DNA of 64,000 bases from Gammaproteobacteria bacterium (GCA_021648485.1 JAKISS010000006.1:1-64000), one strand, 5' to 3'. Numbered from the stretch's first letter, positions 7,866 to 17,686 are shown. The notes: generated from the sequence alone by a model not told the origin. Translations and numbers: made by a program.

Positions 7866-8810
7866 TTACTCAGATTGAAGCGGTGTTCCATTCTTTCGGG
7901 GCTGACACTGTGGAGGCTGACCTCCATTGCAAATACAGAGAACATCGGGCGGGCAAAAACAAGGGTCGGAAATATACATACACCCTTGTCTGCTTTCACA
8001 GCTTTCTTTTGTGTCTGAACGTTGAATAAACCCGGTGTCACAGTGACTCATTGAACGACGACAAACCAATGTTTTTGAGTCATTAATTATCTCATTCACC
8101 ACCAAACTGCATTGTTCAGAGTTAAGACATGCACTGTGGCTTAACTGCTCACAGTTTTCACTGGCTTTAGTGCCAAGGTCTTTTTTTAATCCGGTACTGA
8201 ATTCTATGCTGGCACCCGCTCGCCCGGATGCGGGTGATGGGCTTTTGGGTTGCGGAATGATCCGCCGAACTGATTCCTGTGACATTTCATCGCTGGTTTC
8301 TATGGCAGCATCAAAAGTCAACTCTTCTTTGATTTTTGCAGATACCTGACTTTTTTGAAGAGAAGGTTTGGTGACTTTTGTTTTTTGCCGTTCTGCCTTT
8401 TGTTCTGTGTCGATGTCAGGTTGCGCCATATCCGTAATTTCAGTTACCGATAGCCGATCACTTGATGTTTCCTGACGGGCAGCCGATTTTTCTTTGGTGG
8501 CATATTCGGTTATTTCTCTTTCTTCAGTATGGATAACGGGGACATCAGAGCGGATGTCGGATACCGTGGGTGCTTCTTCGTGTATCAATGAAATCAAACT
8601 GACACTCAATGCCAGAACGGCAGCCATGGATACCGGCACAGCCCAGGGAGATCGTACACGCGGTGGTGTCGAGCTGACAGAGCGTCTTGCCTCTGCGCGA
8701 ATAGCCTGATCAATATGCTTCGGTGGTTGTGCCGTGCTGCCTGCACGATACAGGGTACTGATTTTTTTGTCGTCATTGAATTGATTGTCAGGTTGATCAC
8801 TCACAGGCAT
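7866..8810 (-). CDS. Membrane anti-sigma-like protein with Cys-rich C-terminus
   Basis: A 314-residue protein with a short acidic cytoplasmic N-terminus, one membrane span at about residues 55-76 (PWAVPVSMAAVLALSVSLI), a long polar linker, and a C-terminal ~90-residue segment with about 12 cysteines (e.g. DPCFCPPDVLCICNGG). Its start codon overlaps the end of the ECF sigma gene by 10 bases and its GGAGGA lies inside that gene. That is the usual arrangement for an anti-sigma partner. The periplasmic Cys-rich domain might sense redox state or metals, or bind a ligand. The anti-sigma role is inferred from position and topology, as no zinc-binding anti-sigma motif is visible. Confidence 0.6.
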   Translation of the reverse strand: MPVSDQPDNQFNDDKKISTLYRAGSTAQPPKHIDQAIRAEARRSVSSTPPRVRSPWAVPVSMAAVLALSVSLISLIHEEAPTVSDIRSDVPVIHTEEREITEYATKEKSAARQETSSDRLSVTEITDMAQPDIDTEQKAERQKTKVTKPSLQKSQVSAKIKEELTFDAAIETSDEMSQESVRRIIPQPKSPSPASGRAGASIEFSTGLKKDLGTKASENCEQLSHSACLNSEQCSLVVNEIINDSKTLVCRRSMSHCDTGFIQRSDTKESCESRQGCMYISDPCFCPPDVLCICNGGQPPQCQPRKNGTPLQSE

Positions 8811-9430
8811 TCCTCCGGCATGAGTTCCCGCAACTTTTTCATGGCATAACGCAATCGGCTTTTTGCTGTTTCGAGCGTTACACCCGTGATTTCGGCAATA
8901 TGCCCGAGAGTATGTTCACCTTCATGTTTCAGAATAAACGTTTCATGTTGTTCGTGGGGTAAGCGGCTGACATGGGTTTGTAATTGTTCAATGCAGTCGG
9001 CAGTGTGCGCGTGCAGACTTGGGTCATCATTACCGGCGTTGGCAATGTCCTCATGATTTGTTTCCGGGTCGCTGACAGGTCTTGCGGACACTCGTCTTGC
9101 GTGGTCAATCATTCGATTACGGGCAATCTGGAATAGATAGGTGCTGAAGCGTGCAGAAGGCTGGTATTGCTCCCGGGCGCGAATCAGATTACTCCATACT
9201 TCCTGAAAAAGCTCTTCTGTGATGGCATGATGGTGCCTGGTTTGTTTCAGGATATAACGAAACAGAGGAACCTTGTGCCGCTCATATAACATATCAAAAG
9301 CAGAAACATCGCCATCACGGGAAAACTTCAACATTAAATTTTCATCGTTATTGTCGTGTATCACGTATTTTCCAATGCTATAACGACGGTGGAAATGATA
9401 CACGGCCTGAATCATTGTACCGTGTACCAT
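8801..9430 (-). CDS. ECF-subfamily RNA polymerase sigma factor
   Basis: About 209 residues with the two ECF domains. Sigma region 2 is recognisable in FDMLYERHKVPLFRYIL and FSTYLFQIARNRMIDHARR (-10 recognition). Region 4 is recognisable in TLGHIAEITGVTLETAKSRL (helix-turn-helix for -35 recognition). The real start may lie downstream of 9430, since the first ~30 residues are not part of the family core. It follows the VWA lipoprotein gene by 18 bases and overlaps the putative anti-sigma gene, forming a three-gene operon. Self-regulation through the membrane partner is the usual mode for such factors. The target promoters are not identifiable here. Confidence 0.92.
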   Translation of the reverse strand: MVHGTMIQAVYHFHRRYSIGKYVIHDNNDENLMLKFSRDGDVSAFDMLYERHKVPLFRYILKQTRHHHAITEELFQEVWSNLIRAREQYQPSARFSTYLFQIARNRMIDHARRVSARPVSDPETNHEDIANAGNDDPSLHAHTADCIEQLQTHVSRLPHEQHETFILKHEGEHTLGHIAEITGVTLETAKSRLRYAMKKLRELMPEECL

Positions 9431-9448
9431 TATTGTTCAATCATTCAT

Positions 9449-11326
9449 TTACAACATATCTACAGGTTGATTGTATGGTTGTGTGGGCCTGCTTGCCAGT
9501 GAATTGGCAAGATTGACCAGACGAATGAATTCACCACGATAGCCGAAAGGGTCTTCACCTTTACTGTTACGTGCAAGTGATAAGACATTCTGATACTGGA
9601 ATGTGCCGGTATATTGGCCACCGCGCAATAATTGACCAAATGCGGCGACACTTGCGGCAAAACGAAAATCAATGCTGGTTGCATCCAGTTTATGTTTGAT
9701 ATTGCGCGTATAAATGGGGTGCTCTATCAGGGTGCTGGTATTACTTTCCGGTAGTTTATAACGCAACCGCAGGAAAGCCAGTTCAGATGACGCGGCCTTG
9801 TCTGAAGAACGTAAAGAGGGTTGTTTAGTCATCGGATAGCGCAGTGGATCAATCATCTGTGACTGACGGCTGACCAGGCTCAGTTCATACAATGCCGTTA
9901 CCCGGTATCCTGCGCCGAGTTCACCGGCATCGACGTTGTCGTTATTAAAGTCTTCCCGTTTGAGGGCACGATTCTCGTAACCAATCAGGCGATATTCACT
10001 CACAACATCCGGATTGAACTCGATTTGAATTTTGGTATCTTTGGCAATGGTTTGCAGGGTTGATGAAATTTCATCAACCAACACCTTTTGTGCTTCATTC
10101 AAAGTGTCGATGTACGCATATTGCCCGTTTGCCTTGTTTGACAGCTGCTCCATTAGCTGGTCATTCACATTGCCTGTACCGAATGCGAGGGTAGACAAGG
10201 TAATGCCTGTTTTGCGTTTTTCTTCAACAAGATCAATCAATGCCTCGAAGGACACTGTGCCAACATTAAAATCACCATCTGAAGCCAATATAATCCGGTT
10301 AATACCCTCCGGTATAAAAGCCTGTTCGGCAAGCTGGTAGGCCAGACGAATGCCCGCACCGCCATTGGTGCTGCCACCTGCGGTGAGTCGGTCAAGGGCG
10401 GAAAGGATGTGTGAACGCTGATGACCGGGAGTTGGATTCAATACCACACCCGAGGCACCCGCATAAACCACGATGGATATTCTGTCCTGTTGCCGTAACT
10501 GTCTGGTGAGCAATCGCAGTGATTGTTTCAGTAATTCGAGCTTGTTTGCGGAGCGCATGGAACCACTGACATCGACCAGATAGACAATATTTGATGCGGG
10601 CAGCTGGCTTGCGTCCACGTTATACGCTTTCAGACCAATGCGTAATAAATGACGCCCCTGTGACCACGGGCTTGGACCGATTTCAGTCGTGACCGAAAAG
10701 GGGTGACCCACATTGGCAGGTACAGGGTAGGCGTAATCAAAGTAGTTTAAAAACTCTTCAATACGCACGGCATCCTGTGGCGGCAACTGGCCTGTCATGA
10801 TCATGCGTCTTGTATTGGTATACGAACCACTGTCCACATCAATGCTGAAGGTGGATACCGGGTTTTCGGTAACACGCATCACCGGGTTTGTATGAATTTG
10901 GGCATAGCTTTCATGATCAACCGGTTCGGTTGGCCAATATAGTTGAGGCGATAATGCTGGCATGGGCCGGGAATAAACCGCAATGTCTGCCATTTGCTTT
11001 TGTAAGAGTAAAGGAGCTGATTGCAATATTTTGGCGTTGTGGGACTTGGCAAGCGTATTTGTCAGCTGGTCTTTGCGTGCCTTATGTCTTTCCGGAAAAA
11101 CAGCCGTTTCCTGTTCTTCCATGATATCGTTTTCTTTATTTTCAGCGAGTCTCGCAATACGTGAAGAGTCATTTTTTTTCGGTTGTGTATCTATTTTGTT
11201 TTTCGGGTTGGCCAGGATGATTGGCGGGTGCTTGTCTGTGGTGTTGGTTGTGGGTATGCCGCAGGCGGTCAGGCTTAACAAGACGATGCCGCTGATAAAA
11301 TATCGTGTAATAAACAAGGTATTCAC
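9449..11326 (-). CDS. VWA-domain lipoprotein (YfbK-like)
   Basis: A 625-residue exported lipoprotein starting at a GTG with a strong AAAGGAGAG site. The signal peptide ends in the lipobox LTAC. The middle carries an N-terminal YfbK-type region (TFSIDVDSGSYTNTRR). A von Willebrand factor A domain follows, with the metal site DVSGSM and the supporting motifs GGSTNGGAGI and ILASDGDFNVG. A C-terminal DUF3520-like part ends AFLRLRYKLPES...FGQLLRGG. Related VWA lipoproteins are often encoded beside ECF sigma factors. Here it is the first gene of the sigma/anti-sigma operon, so envelope-linked sensing or an effector role is plausible. Its molecular function is not known. Confidence 0.88.
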   Translation of the reverse strand: MNTLFITRYFISGIVLLSLTACGIPTTNTTDKHPPIILANPKNKIDTQPKKNDSSRIARLAENKENDIMEEQETAVFPERHKARKDQLTNTLAKSHNAKILQSAPLLLQKQMADIAVYSRPMPALSPQLYWPTEPVDHESYAQIHTNPVMRVTENPVSTFSIDVDSGSYTNTRRMIMTGQLPPQDAVRIEEFLNYFDYAYPVPANVGHPFSVTTEIGPSPWSQGRHLLRIGLKAYNVDASQLPASNIVYLVDVSGSMRSANKLELLKQSLRLLTRQLRQQDRISIVVYAGASGVVLNPTPGHQRSHILSALDRLTAGGSTNGGAGIRLAYQLAEQAFIPEGINRIILASDGDFNVGTVSFEALIDLVEEKRKTGITLSTLAFGTGNVNDQLMEQLSNKANGQYAYIDTLNEAQKVLVDEISSTLQTIAKDTKIQIEFNPDVVSEYRLIGYENRALKREDFNNDNVDAGELGAGYRVTALYELSLVSRQSQMIDPLRYPMTKQPSLRSSDKAASSELAFLRLRYKLPESNTSTLIEHPIYTRNIKHKLDATSIDFRFAASVAAFGQLLRGGQYTGTFQYQNVLSLARNSKGEDPFGYRGEFIRLVNLANSLASRPTQPYNQPVDML

Positions 11327-11691
11327 GGTTGCTCTCCTTTGGTTTAATGACGTTCATTAGTTATAAACGCAGCCGAATGGAAAACAGGGTTAAGCTTTTT
11401 ATTGGCAATAATGCTTCATCAAACAGGTGTTCGCATTTTAGACGTTGAAAAAAGTGCTTGACTTGTCGCTGAGGCATAGGCTTTACACTAGGGGCAGTGT
11501 GTTTTGGGAAACAATTTCAAGTTTCAGGCTATGAGGTCGATTTCAAGGTGAGTTTTACTATCCTAGGGTAGGACTCCGGCTTTTCGTCACTGAAGACGGT
11601 TGCTTGTTGTTTTGACATATAACCTGGTGTTTTCTTAACAACTGAATATACACCTTTAACCTCTATACCATTTTTACCAATAGGGACAATT
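11327..11691. other. Divergent intergenic region between VWA operon and cytochrome gene
   Basis: 365 bases with no gene. It should hold the promoters of both divergent units. A TTGACT hexamer near 11458 is followed by TACACT at a longer than ideal distance. I do not count that as a promoter call. The TAGGGA-type ribosome-binding site of the cytochrome gene ends the region. Confidence 0.5.
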
Positions 11692-12318
11692 ATGAAAACA
11701 ATTATTGGCACTCTGCTTCTAGCAACTGTCTTCGCAATATTGATGACACTGCTGGTGATTTATACGGGGGCATTTAATGTCGCCACAACCTGGGAAGACC
11801 CCGCCCCGGTAAGTTGGGTGCTGGAGACAACTCGGGAAAATTCCATAGAAACCCGTGCTGCTTCGATTGTGGTACCTCCCACCAAGGGTGACAAACAGAT
11901 TGACTCAGGGTTTCGCAGCTATCGTGAAATGTGTGCGATGTGTCATACCCCCCCCGGCGGTACAGATTCCCCCATAACCAAAGGTATGAACCCGTCGCCA
12001 CCTGATCTTGCCAAAAGCGCAGAACATATGTCTGCTGCCGAATTGTTTTGGGCAACAAAAAATGGCATCAGGATGACCGGGATGCCTGCATGGGGGGTAA
12101 CGCACAAGGACGGTGAATTGTGGGATATTATTGCATTCGTGAAGAAACTGCCTGGAATGAGTAAAGAGGCGTACCTGGCGCTGGATGCCCGGCTGGAGAA
12201 GGGGCATGACCACGCCGGTGGTGGCCATGGTCACGGTGATGATAGTCATGGTGATTCCGAACCACAAAAAAATGATGATCACGCACACGAACACGACGAT
12301 GACGGACATGCGCACTAG
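11692..12318 (+). CDS. Membrane-anchored cytochrome c with His-rich tail
   Basis: A 208-residue protein with an N-terminal signal anchor (residues ~3-24). A single haem-attachment site CAMCH lies at residues 81-85, and TGMPAWG probably supplies the axial methionine, as in class I cytochromes c. Electrons would be carried on the periplasmic face. The last ~40 residues are an unusual tail very rich in His, Asp and Gly (GHDHAGGGHGHGDD and AHEHDDDGHAH), able to bind several metal ions such as Cu, Zn or Ni. It appears to be transcribed alone. The partner oxidase or reductase is not in the window. Confidence 0.85.
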   Translation: MKTIIGTLLLATVFAILMTLLVIYTGAFNVATTWEDPAPVSWVLETTRENSIETRAASIVVPPTKGDKQIDSGFRSYREMCAMCHTPPGGTDSPITKGMNPSPPDLAKSAEHMSAAELFWATKNGIRMTGMPAWGVTHKDGELWDIIAFVKKLPGMSKEAYLALDARLEKGHDHAGGGHGHGDDSHGDSEPQKNDDHAHEHDDDGHAH

Positions 12319-12445
12319 GCGTGCTTTGACATAAAGCCGGAATCCACATAGAATCCCGCGTTTATGTCGGTCGCACCTGCCGTTGATGAAGGCGAGTGTG
12401 CCAGAATATCGGCCTTCGGGGCTGGCTGAATGGGTGTTTTGGTTG

Positions 12446-13000
12446 ATGTCTACGAGGGAAACGATTGAGCCGCTGGCGTTAGCTGCGCGCGGGCGTACCC
12501 TGGAGGGGTGCCTGCCAATATCCTCGTTGCCACGGCTGTTGCCATTGCTGGCGACGGACGAAGCAGGCTTGTCAAAGCAGGGAGACGTGGAATATCGACT
12601 GGAGTTTGGCGTTGACGAAGGAGGCAGCCCCAGAGTTACTGGGTCAATCAGGGCCACCTTGCCGCTGACCTGTCAGCGCTGCATGGAAACCATAGGATTT
12701 TCCGTGTCCACCCGCACCCGATTGGGTATTGTGTCTTCCCGGGCGGCGGCACAGCAGTTACCGGAGTGTTATGATCCGCTGCTGGTGCTTGATGATGAAA
12801 TCACCGTAGCATCGATTATTGAAGATGAACTGATTTTGGCATTGCCCCAGGTGGCGATGCATGACAATGAAACATGCCCACAGGGCACAGCCTTTCTCAA
12901 TAACGGGAATAGGCAAGAGGATGCGACAACAATGCGACGGGAAAACCCGTTTGCAGTGCTGTCTCAATTGAAAACCTCTCAGTCGGGAAAAAACGACTGA
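12446..13000 (+). CDS. yceD: YceD/DUF177 family protein
   Basis: The family affects 23S rRNA accumulation in bacteria and plants and is almost always encoded just before rpmF, as here. Diagnostic features are CQRC (LTCQRCMETIGF), the acidic VEDE-like stretch (ASIIEDELILALPQVAMHD), and the terminal NPFAVLSQLK. I start at ATG 12446, which gives 184 residues and aligns with the usual N-terminus (IEPLALAARGRTLEGCLPI). The open frame extends upstream to 12386, so the start is uncertain; neither has a strong ribosome-binding site. Cotranscription with rpmF is likely (28-base gap). Confidence 0.88.
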   Translation: MSTRETIEPLALAARGRTLEGCLPISSLPRLLPLLATDEAGLSKQGDVEYRLEFGVDEGGSPRVTGSIRATLPLTCQRCMETIGFSVSTRTRLGIVSSRAAAQQLPECYDPLLVLDDEITVASIIEDELILALPQVAMHDNETCPQGTAFLNNGNRQEDATTMRRENPFAVLSQLKTSQSGKND

Positions 13001-13028
13001 GAAAACATGTTAAATATGAGGAATCACA

Positions 13029-13211
13029 ATGGCTGTTCAAAAAAGTAAAGTAACTCCATCACGCCGTGGCATGCGTCGTTCGCACGATGCGTTGAAAGGC
13101 GCTACGTTGTCGATTGAGCCCACCACAGGTGAAACCCATCGCCGTCATCATATCAGTGCTGACGGTTATTACCGTGGCCGCAAAGTCATAGCTTCCGCCA
13201 ACGACGAATAA
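13029..13211 (+). CDS. rpmF: 50S ribosomal protein L32
   Basis: The 60-residue product [20 protein letters not shown] is the standard L32 start, and the whole length matches the family. GAGGAATCACA precedes the ATG. It is the cysteine-free type, so it does not need zinc for its fold. The yceD-rpmF-plsX-fabH order links ribosome and lipid synthesis genes, as in many proteobacteria. Confidence 0.97.
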   Translation: MAVQKSKVTPSRRGMRRSHDALKGATLSIEPTTGETHRRHHISADGYYRGRKVIASANDE

Positions 13212-13241
13212 TTGCCTTTCCTTTTTTTATTACGTTGCCCG

Positions 13242-13283
13242 AACGTCCAGTGTCTTGATTAATATGCAAGACGCTGGGCGTTT
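13242..13283 (+). terminator. Hairpin between rpmF and plsX
   Basis: AACGTCCAGTGTCTTG pairs with CAAGACGCTGGGCGTTT across a 9-base loop with only G-T type mismatches. The trailing T-run is short (TTTG), so it may act as an attenuator or mRNA end/stabiliser rather than a full stop. plsX starts 53 bases later. Confidence 0.65.
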
Positions 13284-13336
13284 GTCGTGCAGCCTCTTTT
13301 AACTCTGTTTTTACCAGGGTTCGATCCAACTTACTG

Positions 13337-14380
13337 ATGACTCAAATAATCGCCATTGCCCTTGATGCCATGGGAGGCGACCACGGCCCTTCTGTGGTTG
13401 TGCCCGCAGCATTGCAAGTGCTTTCTGAAACATCCCGGCTGCACATTGTGCTGGTGGGTGACGAAAAAATGCTGACGGCGGAGCTGGCGTTACGCAACAA
13501 AACCCCCAGCAAGCGTTTGAGTATCCAGCATGCTTCTCAACAGGTGGCCATGGATGAAAAACCGTCCATAGCTTTGCGTACCAAAAAAGATTCGTCCATG
13601 CGTGTGGCCATTAATCTGGTGAAGGAAGGGCGTACACAGGCTTGTGTCAGTGCGGGTAATACCGGTGCACTAATGGCGACTGCACGTTTTGTGTTGAAAA
13701 TGTTACCAGGTATTGATCGTCCGGCCATTATTTCCACGCTGCCCAATATCAAGGGTGTAACACATATGCTGGACCTGGGTGCCAATGTGGATACCAGTGC
13801 GGATAACCTGTTTGAGTTTGCGGTAATGGGTTCAGTGCTCACCAGCGCGGTGGAAAATATTGAAGCACCTACCATTGGTCTGCTTAATATTGGTGAAGAA
13901 GAAGTCAAAGGTAACGAGCGGGTCAAGGAAGCCGCGCGTATTTTGGCTGACAGTGATCTTAATTACGTGGGTTTCGTGGAAGGTGACGATATTTTCAAAG
14001 GCACAGTGGATGTGGTGGTGTGTGACGGTTTTGTCGGTAATATTTCACTGAAAACCACTGAGGGCGTGGCAAAAATGATCAGCCACTTTTTGCGCGAAGA
14101 ATTTAAACGCAACCTGCTGACCCGCATAGCAGCGCTGGTGGCTATGCCGGTACTCAATGCCCTTAAACGACGCATTGATCCACGACGTTACAATGGTGCC
14201 AGCTTTGTGGGCTTACAGGGCATCGTGATTAAAAGCCATGGTGGTGCTGATGAACTGGCCTATGCAAGCGCTATTCGTGAAGCCATTGTCGAAGTGAAAA
14301 AGAACGTGCCGGAACGTATCAGCAAGCACGTCGAAACAGCGATGACTCAAAGAGCCGCAGCACAGGGGCAGGCAGTATGA
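13337..14380 (+). CDS. plsX: Phosphate acyltransferase PlsX
   Basis: PlsX makes acyl-phosphate from acyl-ACP, feeding PlsY and phosphatidic acid synthesis at the inner membrane. The 347-residue product starts [15 protein letters not shown], the family hallmark. It contains [32 protein letters not shown] and [13 protein letters not shown]. Length is normal. Its stop overlaps the fabH start (ATGA), indicating coupling within the fatty-acid cluster. Confidence 0.97.
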   Translation: MTQIIAIALDAMGGDHGPSVVVPAALQVLSETSRLHIVLVGDEKMLTAELALRNKTPSKRLSIQHASQQVAMDEKPSIALRTKKDSSMRVAINLVKEGRTQACVSAGNTGALMATARFVLKMLPGIDRPAIISTLPNIKGVTHMLDLGANVDTSADNLFEFAVMGSVLTSAVENIEAPTIGLLNIGEEEVKGNERVKEAARILADSDLNYVGFVEGDDIFKGTVDVVVCDGFVGNISLKTTEGVAKMISHFLREEFKRNLLTRIAALVAMPVLNALKRRIDPRRYNGASFVGLQGIVIKSHGGADELAYASAIREAIVEVKKNVPERISKHVETAMTQRAAAQGQAV

Positions 14381-15369
14381 CAATTTCTCAAGCTCAATCC
14401 CGTATTTATTCGCGCATTGAAGGTACTGGGGGTTATCTGCCGGAGAAAGTGCTCAGTAATCATGATCTGGAAGAAATGGTTGAGACTTCGGATCAATGGA
14501 TCACTGATCGCACCGGTATAAAAAAACGCCACATTGCCGCAGAGGGTGAAACGACCTGTGATCTGGCCGAACATGCCGCGCGTCAGGCCATAGACGCAGC
14601 AGGTGTTGTACCTGCGGACATTGATCTGATTATTGTCGCCACTACCACGCCGGATCGCGTGTTTCCCAGTACCGCCTGCCTGTTGCAGCAGCGCCTGGGT
14701 ATTCGTGGTTGTGCGGCTTTTGATATACAGGCAGTGTGTACCGGGTTTGTTTATGCATTGGGTGTCGCCGACAAATTTATTGCCAGTGGCAGTCATCGCC
14801 GTGCGCTGGTGGTGGGAGCCGAAACCATGTCACGCATTATTGACTGGACGGATCGCGGTACCTGCGTTTTGTTTGGTGATGGTGCCGGTGCTGTGGTGCT
14901 GGGTGCCAGCGATGAAGCGGGAATTCTATCCACGCATTTGCATGCGGATGGTCAGTATAAGGATTTGTTATCCACCACCGGTGGTGTGTCGGAAGGCTAT
15001 GGCGATCAGGAGGATGGCGTGGTGTATATCACCATGCAGGGCAACGAAGTCTTTAAAATTGCGGTGAATACACTTGGGCGTATCGTTGATGAAACCCTGG
15101 CGGCGAATAACATGGAAAAGTCGGACATTAACTGGCTGGTGCCGCATCAGGCCAATATTCGCATCATTAATGCCACCGCCAAAAAACTGAAAATGAACAT
15201 GGATCATGTCGTCGTGACAGTGCAGGAACACGGCAACACATCGTCAGCATCAGTGCCGCTGGCATTGAATGAGGCGGTGCGGGATGGCCGCATCCAGCGC
15301 GGAGAAACCGTATTGCTGGAAGCCTTTGGAGGTGGTTTTACCTGGGGGTCGGCATTGTTGCGGTACTGA
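14377..15369 (+). CDS. fabH: 3-oxoacyl-ACP synthase III (KAS III)
   Basis: FabH condenses acetyl-CoA with malonyl-ACP to start fatty-acid synthesis. The catalytic triad is present: Cys in [13 protein letters not shown] (about residue 121), His in [11 protein letters not shown] and Asn in [14 protein letters not shown]. The ending [14 protein letters not shown] is also typical. At 330 residues it is of family length, with a short N-terminal extension before [10 protein letters not shown]. It overlaps plsX by four bases and is followed by fabD. Confidence 0.97.
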   Translation: MTISQAQSRIYSRIEGTGGYLPEKVLSNHDLEEMVETSDQWITDRTGIKKRHIAAEGETTCDLAEHAARQAIDAAGVVPADIDLIIVATTTPDRVFPSTACLLQQRLGIRGCAAFDIQAVCTGFVYALGVADKFIASGSHRRALVVGAETMSRIIDWTDRGTCVLFGDGAGAVVLGASDEAGILSTHLHADGQYKDLLSTTGGVSEGYGDQEDGVVYITMQGNEVFKIAVNTLGRIVDETLAANNMEKSDINWLVPHQANIRIINATAKKLKMNMDHVVVTVQEHGNTSSASVPLALNEAVRDGRIQRGETVLLEAFGGGFTWGSALLRY

Positions 15370-15453
15370 TTTAACAGTCATGAGCCCGCAGCCCGCGTGG
15401 GTAAAAAAGTTTGCTCACTCTACAAAAACACAAAATATTTCAGGAAACAAAGA

Positions 15454-16407
15454 ATGACGTACGCGGTAGTTTTTCCCGGTCAGGGTTCTCAATCCATTGG
15501 TATGTTGATGGAGCTGGCCGAAGTTCATGCACAAATCAAAGAGACCTTTCAGGAGGCCAGTGATGCTTTGGGTTACGATCTTTGGCAACTGGTGCAAAAG
15601 GGTCCAGAAGAGGAGCTCAATAAAACGCATATTACTCAACCGGCAATGTTAGCCGGTGGCGTGGCAGTGTGGCGTGTATGGCAGTCACAGCAAAATGCAC
15701 AGCCTGTGGCCATGGCGGGACACAGTCTTGGTGAATACAGTGCTTTAGTAGCCGCTGGCAGTTTGTCGTTAAGTGATGCCGTGACCGTGGTGGCTGATCG
15801 TGGTCGTTTTATGCAGGAGGCAGTGCCCGTCGGCGAGGGTGCTATGGCGGCGATTTTAGGACTGGACGATGACAAGGTCGGTGAAATTTGTGCCGAAGCC
15901 GCAAAAAGTGTGACGGGTGAAGTGGTCACCGCTGTGAATTATAATTCGCCGGGGCAGGTGGTGATCGCAGGCAATACGGCCGCGGTTAATCGTGCCGTGG
16001 ACCTGGCCAGGGAAGCCGGTGCAAAACGCGCGTTGCCACTGCCAGTGAGTGTACCGTCGCATTGCAGCTTGATGATGCCTGCTGCCGAGCGTCTGGCCGA
16101 GCATCTGGCGGGCGTAGCGATTCAGAGTCCACTCATCCCTGTTTTTAATAACGTGGATGTGCAGGCTGAGAGCAGTGCGGATGCCATTCGTGATGCGCTT
16201 AAACGCCAGTTGTTCAGCCCGGTGCGTTGGGTGGATACTGTCCAGGCCTTTGCCGCGCAGGGGATACAACAGGTAGTGGAATGTGGCCCGGGCAAGGTGC
16301 TGGCAGGACTGAATAAACGTATTAATCGTGAGATGACCGGTTTGACGACATCGGATCTCGCCGGTCTGGACAAAACCGTGCAGGCTGTTGGAGAGGGAAA
16401 ACAATGA
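15454..16407 (+). CDS. fabD: Malonyl-CoA:ACP transacylase
   Basis: FabD transfers malonyl from CoA to acyl carrier protein. From ATG 15454 (AGGAAA upstream) the protein is 317 residues and begins TYAVVFPGQGSQSIGM, the conserved N-terminus. The nucleophile lies in AGHSLGEYSAL (Ser91) and the histidine in SVPSHCSLM. The ORF track's earlier start adds 19 unrelated residues. It overlaps fabG by four bases (ATGA). Confidence 0.97.
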   Translation: MTYAVVFPGQGSQSIGMLMELAEVHAQIKETFQEASDALGYDLWQLVQKGPEEELNKTHITQPAMLAGGVAVWRVWQSQQNAQPVAMAGHSLGEYSALVAAGSLSLSDAVTVVADRGRFMQEAVPVGEGAMAAILGLDDDKVGEICAEAAKSVTGEVVTAVNYNSPGQVVIAGNTAAVNRAVDLAREAGAKRALPLPVSVPSHCSLMMPAAERLAEHLAGVAIQSPLIPVFNNVDVQAESSADAIRDALKRQLFSPVRWVDTVQAFAAQGIQQVVECGPGKVLAGLNKRINREMTGLTTSDLAGLDKTVQAVGEGKQ

Positions 16408-17162
16408 TGACAAACACAAATATTCTCAGTGGCGAAATTGCCCTGGTTACCGGTGCCAGCAGAGGCATCGGCCAAAGTATTGCGTTGGCGTTGGGTCAGC
16501 AGGGAGCGACGGTTGTCGGTACTGCGACCTCGGAAAAAGGTGCGGAATCGATCAGCGCCTGTCTGGCTGAAAATGATATCACCGGACAGGGCATGGCGCT
16601 CAATGTCACCGATGCCGACTCCATTAAACAATTGCTGGCGGGCATGACTGAGACTTTCGGCGCCCCTGGCATTCTGGTCAACAATGCCGGTATTACCCGC
16701 GATAATCTGCTGATGCGTATGAAAGAAGAAGAATGGGATGACATTATCAATACCAATCTGACGTCGGTGTATCGCATGTCCAAGGCCTGCCTGCGAGCGA
16801 TGACCAAAGCGCGCAAGGGCCGTATTATCAGCATCAGTTCAGTGGTGGGTGTTGCGGGCAATGCCGGTCAGGCCAACTATGCAGCGGCCAAAGCAGGTTT
16901 GATTGGTTTCAGTAAATCGCTGGCACGGGAAGTAGGCGTGCGTGGCATTACGGTGAACACCGTTGCTCCCGGATTTATCGATACTGACATGACCCGTGCT
17001 TTGCCGGATGCTCAGAGAGAGGCACTGCTGGGTGAAATTCCGCTGAATCGCCTTGGCCAGCCGGAGGAAATTGCGGCGGCTGTTGCCTTTCTGGCTTCAC
17101 CCGGTGCGGCCTATATCACCGGTGAGACATTGCATGTAAACGGTGGAATGCACATGGCATAA
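16404..17162 (+). CDS. fabG: 3-oxoacyl-ACP reductase
   Basis: A short-chain dehydrogenase that reduces 3-oxoacyl-ACP with NADPH. The 252-residue product has the cofactor motif TGASRGIG (residues ~16-23), the NNAG motif, the catalytic serine segment IISISSVVG and Tyr-x3-Lys in NYAAAKAG. It ends INGG-like (LHVNGGMHMA). The start overlaps the fabD stop. An intergenic region with the acpP promoter follows. Confidence 0.97.
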   Translation: MMTNTNILSGEIALVTGASRGIGQSIALALGQQGATVVGTATSEKGAESISACLAENDITGQGMALNVTDADSIKQLLAGMTETFGAPGILVNNAGITRDNLLMRMKEEEWDDIINTNLTSVYRMSKACLRAMTKARKGRIISISSVVGVAGNAGQANYAAAKAGLIGFSKSLAREVGVRGITVNTVAPGFIDTDMTRALPDAQREALLGEIPLNRLGQPEEIAAAVAFLASPGAAYITGETLHVNGGMHMA

Positions 17163-17239
17163 GTCATTTTTTATTCTTTTGAAAATTAATTGTTATGAAA
17201 AACAACAATATATGGTATCTTTGTAAAGGTTTTTATCGC

Positions 17240-17268
17240 TTGTAACCGAGCGGGCTTTTTACTAGAAT
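17240..17268 (+). promoter_or_regulatory. Sigma-70-type promoter of acpP
   Basis: TTGTAA at 17240-17245 and TAGAAT at 17263-17268 are separated by exactly 17 bases. They sit about 100 bases before the acpP start, in a 208-base gap after fabG. Acyl carrier protein is needed in high amounts, and a dedicated strong promoter here fits the situation in other Gammaproteobacteria. Confidence 0.7.
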
Positions 17269-17370
17269 ACCGCCACGCGGCTCGGGGCTGTTTTATAAAC
17301 TTATCAGGTTTTATAAAAACAAAGAGAAAGTCAGGGCTGCTTCGAAATTACTTTGGAGGGTTAATCCGAA

Positions 17371-17607
17371 ATGAGCACCATTGAGGAACGAGTCAAGAAA
17401 ATCGTTGTTGAGCAACTTGGCGTGAAGGAAGAAGAGGTCAGCAGCGAATCATCTTTTGTTGACGATTTGGGTGCCGATTCCCTGGATACAGTGGAACTGG
17501 TAATGGCATTGGAAGAGGAATTTGAAACTGAAATTCCTGATGAAGATGCGGAAAAAATTACCACAGTACAACAAGCAACGGATTACGTTACCGCGCATTC
17601 CAGCTGA
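17371..17607 (+). CDS. acpP: Acyl carrier protein
   Basis: This 78-residue acidic four-helix protein carries the growing acyl chain on a phosphopantetheine arm. The attachment serine is in [18 protein letters not shown] (Ser37). Family length and charge pattern are normal. GGAGGG lies upstream of the ATG. It has its own promoter and is followed by a clear terminator, giving a monocistronic option within the fab cluster. Confidence 0.98.
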   Translation: MSTIEERVKKIVVEQLGVKEEEVSSESSFVDDLGADSLDTVELVMALEEEFETEIPDEDAEKITTVQQATDYVTAHSS

Positions 17608-17686
17608 TTTTCGTTGAGTACGGGAAACTTTTAGTTTCCTTTGCTATCAGCGAAGAGCTTGAACTGTCAAGCTGGATTATGTTGTC

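Noticed and set aside
11905-12657. 250-codon minus-strand ORF
   Set aside because: A shadow spanning the cytochrome and yceD genes, His/Cys-rich only because of the complementary codons.
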